Shown here: positions 34,325-36,502 of the stretch, in pieces
Layout: the number at the start of each line of letters is the position of its first letter
Position numbering within the stretch: position 1 is the stretch's first letter
DNA from: Prevotella sp. UBA3294
Lineage (GTDB): Bacteria > Bacteroidota > Bacteroidia > Bacteroidales > Bacteroidaceae
Length of the DNA: 36,502 bases
Assembly: GCA_002361535.1 (NCBI GenBank)
Contig: DETG01000025.1
Location: 1-36,502, forward strand
Direction of reading: 5' to 3'
Program-made: the position numbers and the translations under genes
The notes under the pieces: generated by a model
What the model was told of the DNA's origin: nothing
Seen by the model: the letters and a program-made list of their open reading frames with translations, nothing else
Databases searched by the model: none

Positions 34325-34927
34325 TTATTTCTTTCCAGCAAATTCATCAATGGTCTTGATAGCCTTGTTCAGCGAGCGCATCTCGCGGGAAAAGACATAA
34401 AATAACAAGGCAAATACGATGACAATAGCCACGCAATAAACAACCAATCTATCACTTGAGGGGAAAGGAATCTCGGTGTCATGAAAAACGCCAAACGGAA
34501 TGCATACTAACCAGAGCAATATGAAAGGAACTATGCCGAACGTGTAAAGTTTCTCCCTGCGCTTATAGGTTATCAGCCGCTGCTGAACACTGAGCACATC
34601 ATCGACTGCCAGATGTTTGTCGCGGATGGTACTGACATTCCAAAAGTTGAAGACTGCCTCACCAACAATCATAAGACCTATGACTATAATTGGTAGCCAA
34701 GAAAAACCGGCGATGCTTCTTAGAATGTAAACAAACAAAGGTAATAACACCAATTCCACTACGCTGCCCCAAAAACTCATCTGCTTAATCCACAACACGT
34801 TGCCTTTCATCGCCTCTTTCAACAGGTGGCGGCTGACTATCTCCTGCTGTTCCATACGTTTCTTAAACTCTGCGACCTGACCGCGAAGTTCTTCCAATTC
34901 CTGTAAGTTGTTATTCTGATTATCCAT
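34325..34927 (-). CDS. Four-TM protein paired with the sigma factor
   Basis: A 200-residue membrane protein of unknown function. Residues 8-48 form a charged, coiled-coil-like helix (LQELEELRGQVAEFKKRMEQQE). Four hydrophobic helices follow at about 51-71, 76-96, 128-147 and 160-181. It ends with a short basic cytoplasmic tail. It starts 12 bp after the sigma factor gene, so the two are co-transcribed. In such pairs the second gene often encodes an anti-sigma factor, but no anti-sigma domain (zinc-binding HxxxCxxC or FecR-like) is visible. A non-canonical membrane partner of the sigma factor is possible. Confidence 0.75.
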   Translation of the reverse strand: MDNQNNNLQELEELRGQVAEFKKRMEQQEIVSRHLLKEAMKGNVLWIKQMSFWGSVVELVLLPLFVYILRSIAGFSWLPIIVIGLMIVGEAVFNFWNVSTIRDKHLAVDDVLSVQQRLITYKRREKLYTFGIVPFILLWLVCIPFGVFHDTEIPFPSSDRLVVYCVAIVIVFALLFYVFSREMRSLNKAIKTIDEFAGKK

Positions 34928-34939
34928 AATTCCTGTTAT

Positions 34940-35425
34940 TTAATCGTTTGACATGTTTTTTAATTCCTCTTTGATACGGTAGAGACGAACGGAGACATTC
35001 TTCACCGTAATTCCCATGATAGCAGCAATTTCCTCGTAACTCATATTCTCTAACCATAACAGAATAATGGCACGATCGAATTGGCCAAGTTTGGCAATTC
35101 GCCTTCGAAGCATATCCATCTGCCGAGAGTTCTGGTTGCTTTCCATCTCTTCATAGGGGTTGATGTTCATTGTCAGCGCCACCGTCTTGTGTCTTCGCTT
35201 CTTGTGGTCGAGCGAGATGCACACGTTCAGGCTGACGCGATAGATCCAGGAGCGCACGTCGCTGCGCCCCTCAAACGAGGACAGACTTTTCCAAAGGTTG
35301 ATGAGCACCTCCTGAAACAGGTCGGCCACCTCGTCCTGATCATTAGAGAACATGTAGCACACGGTGTAGATTGTACCGCGATGTTCTCTCACCATTTCTT
35401 CAAACTTGCGTTCTGATTCATTCAT
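34940..35425 (-). CDS. ECF-type RNA polymerase sigma factor
   Basis: A 161-residue sigma-70-family factor directing RNA polymerase to a small set of promoters. Region 2 reads HRGTIYTVCYMFSNDQDEVADLFQEVLINLWKSLSSFEGRSDVRSWIYRVSLNVCI (about residues 15-70). Region 4 reads LGQFDRAIILLWLENMSYEEIAAIMGITVKNVSVRLYRIKEELKN with a clear helix-turn-helix. I start at ATG 35425 (MNESERKFEEMV); the upstream in-frame extension crosses the promoter and is not sigma-like. The signal it responds to is unknown; the 4-TM neighbour is the obvious candidate partner. Confidence 0.93.
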   Translation of the reverse strand: MNESERKFEEMVREHRGTIYTVCYMFSNDQDEVADLFQEVLINLWKSLSSFEGRSDVRSWIYRVSLNVCISLDHKKRRHKTVALTMNINPYEEMESNQNSRQMDMLRRRIAKLGQFDRAIILLWLENMSYEEIAAIMGITVKNVSVRLYRIKEELKNMSND

Positions 35426-35462
35426 CTTTTCATTCAATTGTCCTGTTTGATAATTAGTCGCA

Positions 35463-35470
35463 CAAAGATA
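35463..35470 (-). promoter_or_regulatory. -7 element of the sigma factor gene
   Basis: TATCTTTG on the minus strand, 37 bp before the chosen start. No TTG box is found upstream; instead the palindrome CAGGATTCCTG (35482-35492), flanked on each side by AAAAAACT, occupies about the -20 to -30 region and could bind a regulator. Confidence 0.5.
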
Positions 35471-35570
35471 GAAAAAAACTACAGGATTCCTGAAAAAACT
35501 ATGAAAAGACACCTTTCTTTCTGTTGAAATGTTAAAATACAAGCCAAAAGGCAAAATATTTACGGAATAA

Positions 35571-35602
35571 TTTGGTTTATATTATAAACTTATTTATCTT
35601 TG
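35571..35602 (+). promoter_or_regulatory. Promoter of the 6-TM/regulator operon
   Basis: TTTG at 35571-35574 and TATCTTTG at 35595-35602, spacing 20 bp. The start site would be near 35609, giving a leader of about 100 nt. Confidence 0.78.
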
Positions 35603-35631
35603 CACCGTGATTCGAACACATGAGGCAGAAT

Positions 35632-35654
35632 CCTGGCTTTCTGCAGGAGCCGGG
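35632..35654 (+). promoter_or_regulatory. Stem-loop in the leader of the 6-TM gene
   Basis: CCTGGCT (35632-35638) can pair with AGCCGGG (35648-35654), seven pairs with one G-U, around a 9-nt loop. An alternative stem pairs GCAGAA (35625-35630) with TTCTGC (35639-35644). The two stems are mutually exclusive, so a switch is conceivable but unproven. Confidence 0.35.
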
Positions 35655-35708
35655 ACGAGGCCGGAGAACAAGTAAACAAAGTGTGTAACATCCCAAAACA
35701 AAAGAACA

Positions 35709-36383
35709 ATGGAAGAAAAAAACAATCTGACTGCCGAGCGCAGTCTGGAGATTATCACGGATCAGATAAAGCGTAGCCGTAAAGTCGTGTCGCAGGATGT
35801 AGGGCGGTCACTTTATATCTCGGGACTCTGCATTATGGGCATGGCCATCCTTATTACCACTGGTATCCTGCTCACTGGCAATACGCTCTTTTATCTGCTA
35901 TATGGATTGATACCTGTTTTAGTGATTGGTATTGACCGCTATGTCAAAAAAGACAAGCCAAAGGCACCCACTAGCCTTGTTGGCTCAATGGTGGACAAGA
36001 CATGGCAGACCTTCGGCATCTTTACCCTTTCCTTTTGTGTCTTTGCCATCCTTTTCGACTTTTTTATGGGGCGAATGGAGACTCCAGAGATGTATACCCG
36101 TATTGCCATCCATCCCTTCCGCATCATCTTACTTATGATGGGAATGGCAATAACCATTACAGGCTATATACTTAAAAGCCGTTGGTTGGTATGGTGCGGT
36201 ATCATCGGCGGCATCGGCGGTTTCATCTGGGAGTCGTTCGGCATTGCGGATATGTTTCTGAGCCGCTTATTCGACTTGGCCAGTTTCTACCGTTTTTCTC
36301 ACATTCCACCATGTATTATGGTTTTAGTATTCTCATTCGTCGGTCTGACGCTCCCAGGCCTGATGCTCAAGCGACAGAAGTAG
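35709..36383 (+). CDS. Six-TM membrane protein of unknown function
   Basis: A 224-residue protein with a charged cytoplasmic N-terminus (LTAERSLEIITDQIKRSRKVV) and about six hydrophobic helices (near residues 34-56, 59-78, 100-120, 136-156, 158-180, 199-219). It is followed after only 3 bp by a winged-helix regulator gene. In Bacteroidota such pairs, a membrane protein with a small DNA-binding protein, recur, but the role is not known to me. No catalytic motif is seen. It has its own promoter and a 100-nt leader and is divergent from the ECF sigma gene. Confidence 0.85.
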   Translation: MEEKNNLTAERSLEIITDQIKRSRKVVSQDVGRSLYISGLCIMGMAILITTGILLTGNTLFYLLYGLIPVLVIGIDRYVKKDKPKAPTSLVGSMVDKTWQTFGIFTLSFCVFAILFDFFMGRMETPEMYTRIAIHPFRIILLMMGMAITITGYILKSRWLVWCGIIGGIGGFIWESFGIADMFLSRLFDLASFYRFSHIPPCIMVLVFSFVGLTLPGLMLKRQK

Positions 36384-36386
36384 CCT

Positions 36387-36502
36387 ATGCCGTTCAAGCC
36401 ATTAGACCCACTGCTGCACTCCGAGTTGCGACTTGCCGTCATGTCGCTGCTCATCAGTGCCGACGAGGCCGAGTTCCCCTACATCAAGGAGCAGACGGGA
36501 GC
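36387..36502 (+). CDS. Winged-helix transcriptional regulator (partial, 3' truncated by window)
   Basis: The first 38 codons and part of the next are present (PFKPLDPLLHSELRLAVMS, then ISADEAEFPYIKEQTG). The opening, with a helix ending in LRLAVMSLLISADEAEFPYIKEQTG, is typical of small winged-helix regulators of the MarR/ArsR-like superfamily that act as single-domain dimers. The start ATG is 3 bp after the preceding stop codon, so the genes are coupled. It is cut by the window end, so the DNA-recognition helix and C-terminus cannot be seen. Confidence 0.8.
   Translation, partial: MPFKPLDPLLHSELRLAVMSLLISADEAEFPYIKEQTG

Noticed and set aside
35603..35625. tRNA T-arm (TTCGAAT) on the minus strand
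   Set aside because: The flanking stem does not pair properly, and no anticodon or acceptor arm is found; the region is the leader of a gene with a good promoter.

Overview
The window looks like a chromosomal segment from a Bacteroidota species, most likely Prevotellaceae. The reasons are a complete set of type IX secretion (gliding/Por) core genes, promoters of the TTTG ... TAnnTTTG type, almost no Shine-Dalgarno sequences, a BtuG-like surface lipoprotein, and protein sequences that read as Prevotella-like. The genus call is an inference from protein appearance; no 16S or tRNA gene is present.

Layout. Positions 1-2.7 kb carry, leftward, a DMT-family permease and nadB (L-aspartate oxidase). 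Positions 2.7-3.6 kb are a gene-free stretch holding two arrays of 22-bp repeats. Positions 3.6-6.6 kb run rightward: a small PH-domain membrane protein, a PBP4-type D-Ala-D-Ala carboxypeptidase and a YbdG-like MscS channel. Positions 6.6-18.4 kb run leftward: an AlbA_2-domain protein, ruvA, the giant T9SS translocon gene sprA, a PafA-type phosphatase and a PagL-like lipid A deacylase. Positions 18.4-24.1 kb run rightward: a cobalamin riboswitch followed by a btuB-like receptor, a BtuG-like surface lipoprotein, a BtuF-like binding protein and a BtuC-like permease, with no ATPase gene. Positions 24.1-24.9 kb are gene-free and hold a second copy of the 22-bp repeat element. Positions 24.9-31.7 kb, leftward, are porP, gldK, gldL, gldM, gldN and an outer-membrane beta-barrel gene, ending in a strong terminator hairpin. 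Positions 31.7-34.3 kb, leftward, hold a 45-residue small protein and an M3 metallopeptidase lipoprotein. Positions 34.3-36.5 kb hold an ECF-type sigma factor with a 4-TM partner (leftward) and, divergently, a 6-TM protein followed by a winged-helix regulator cut by the window edge.

How the genes work together. SprA is the outer-membrane channel of the type IX system. GldL/GldM form its inner-membrane motor, GldK/GldN its periplasmic ring, and PorP is an associated outer-membrane protein, so the two leftward clusters together build one secretion machine. The riboswitch operon captures vitamin B12 at the surface (BtuG, BtuB) and moves it through periplasm and inner membrane (BtuF, BtuC). The PH-DacB-MscS, PafA and PagL-like genes all concern the envelope.

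The least explained feature is the 22-bp repeat element. Two copies, 21 kb apart, have the same orientation and the same number of repeat units (six, each exactly 22 bp), and share two further conserved blocks in the same order. Other items worth checking are a perfect 14-bp inverted repeat carrying two divergent -7 elements in front of the B12 operon, uninterrupted polypurine tracts just after two stop codons, and a 67-bp nested palindrome upstream of porP.
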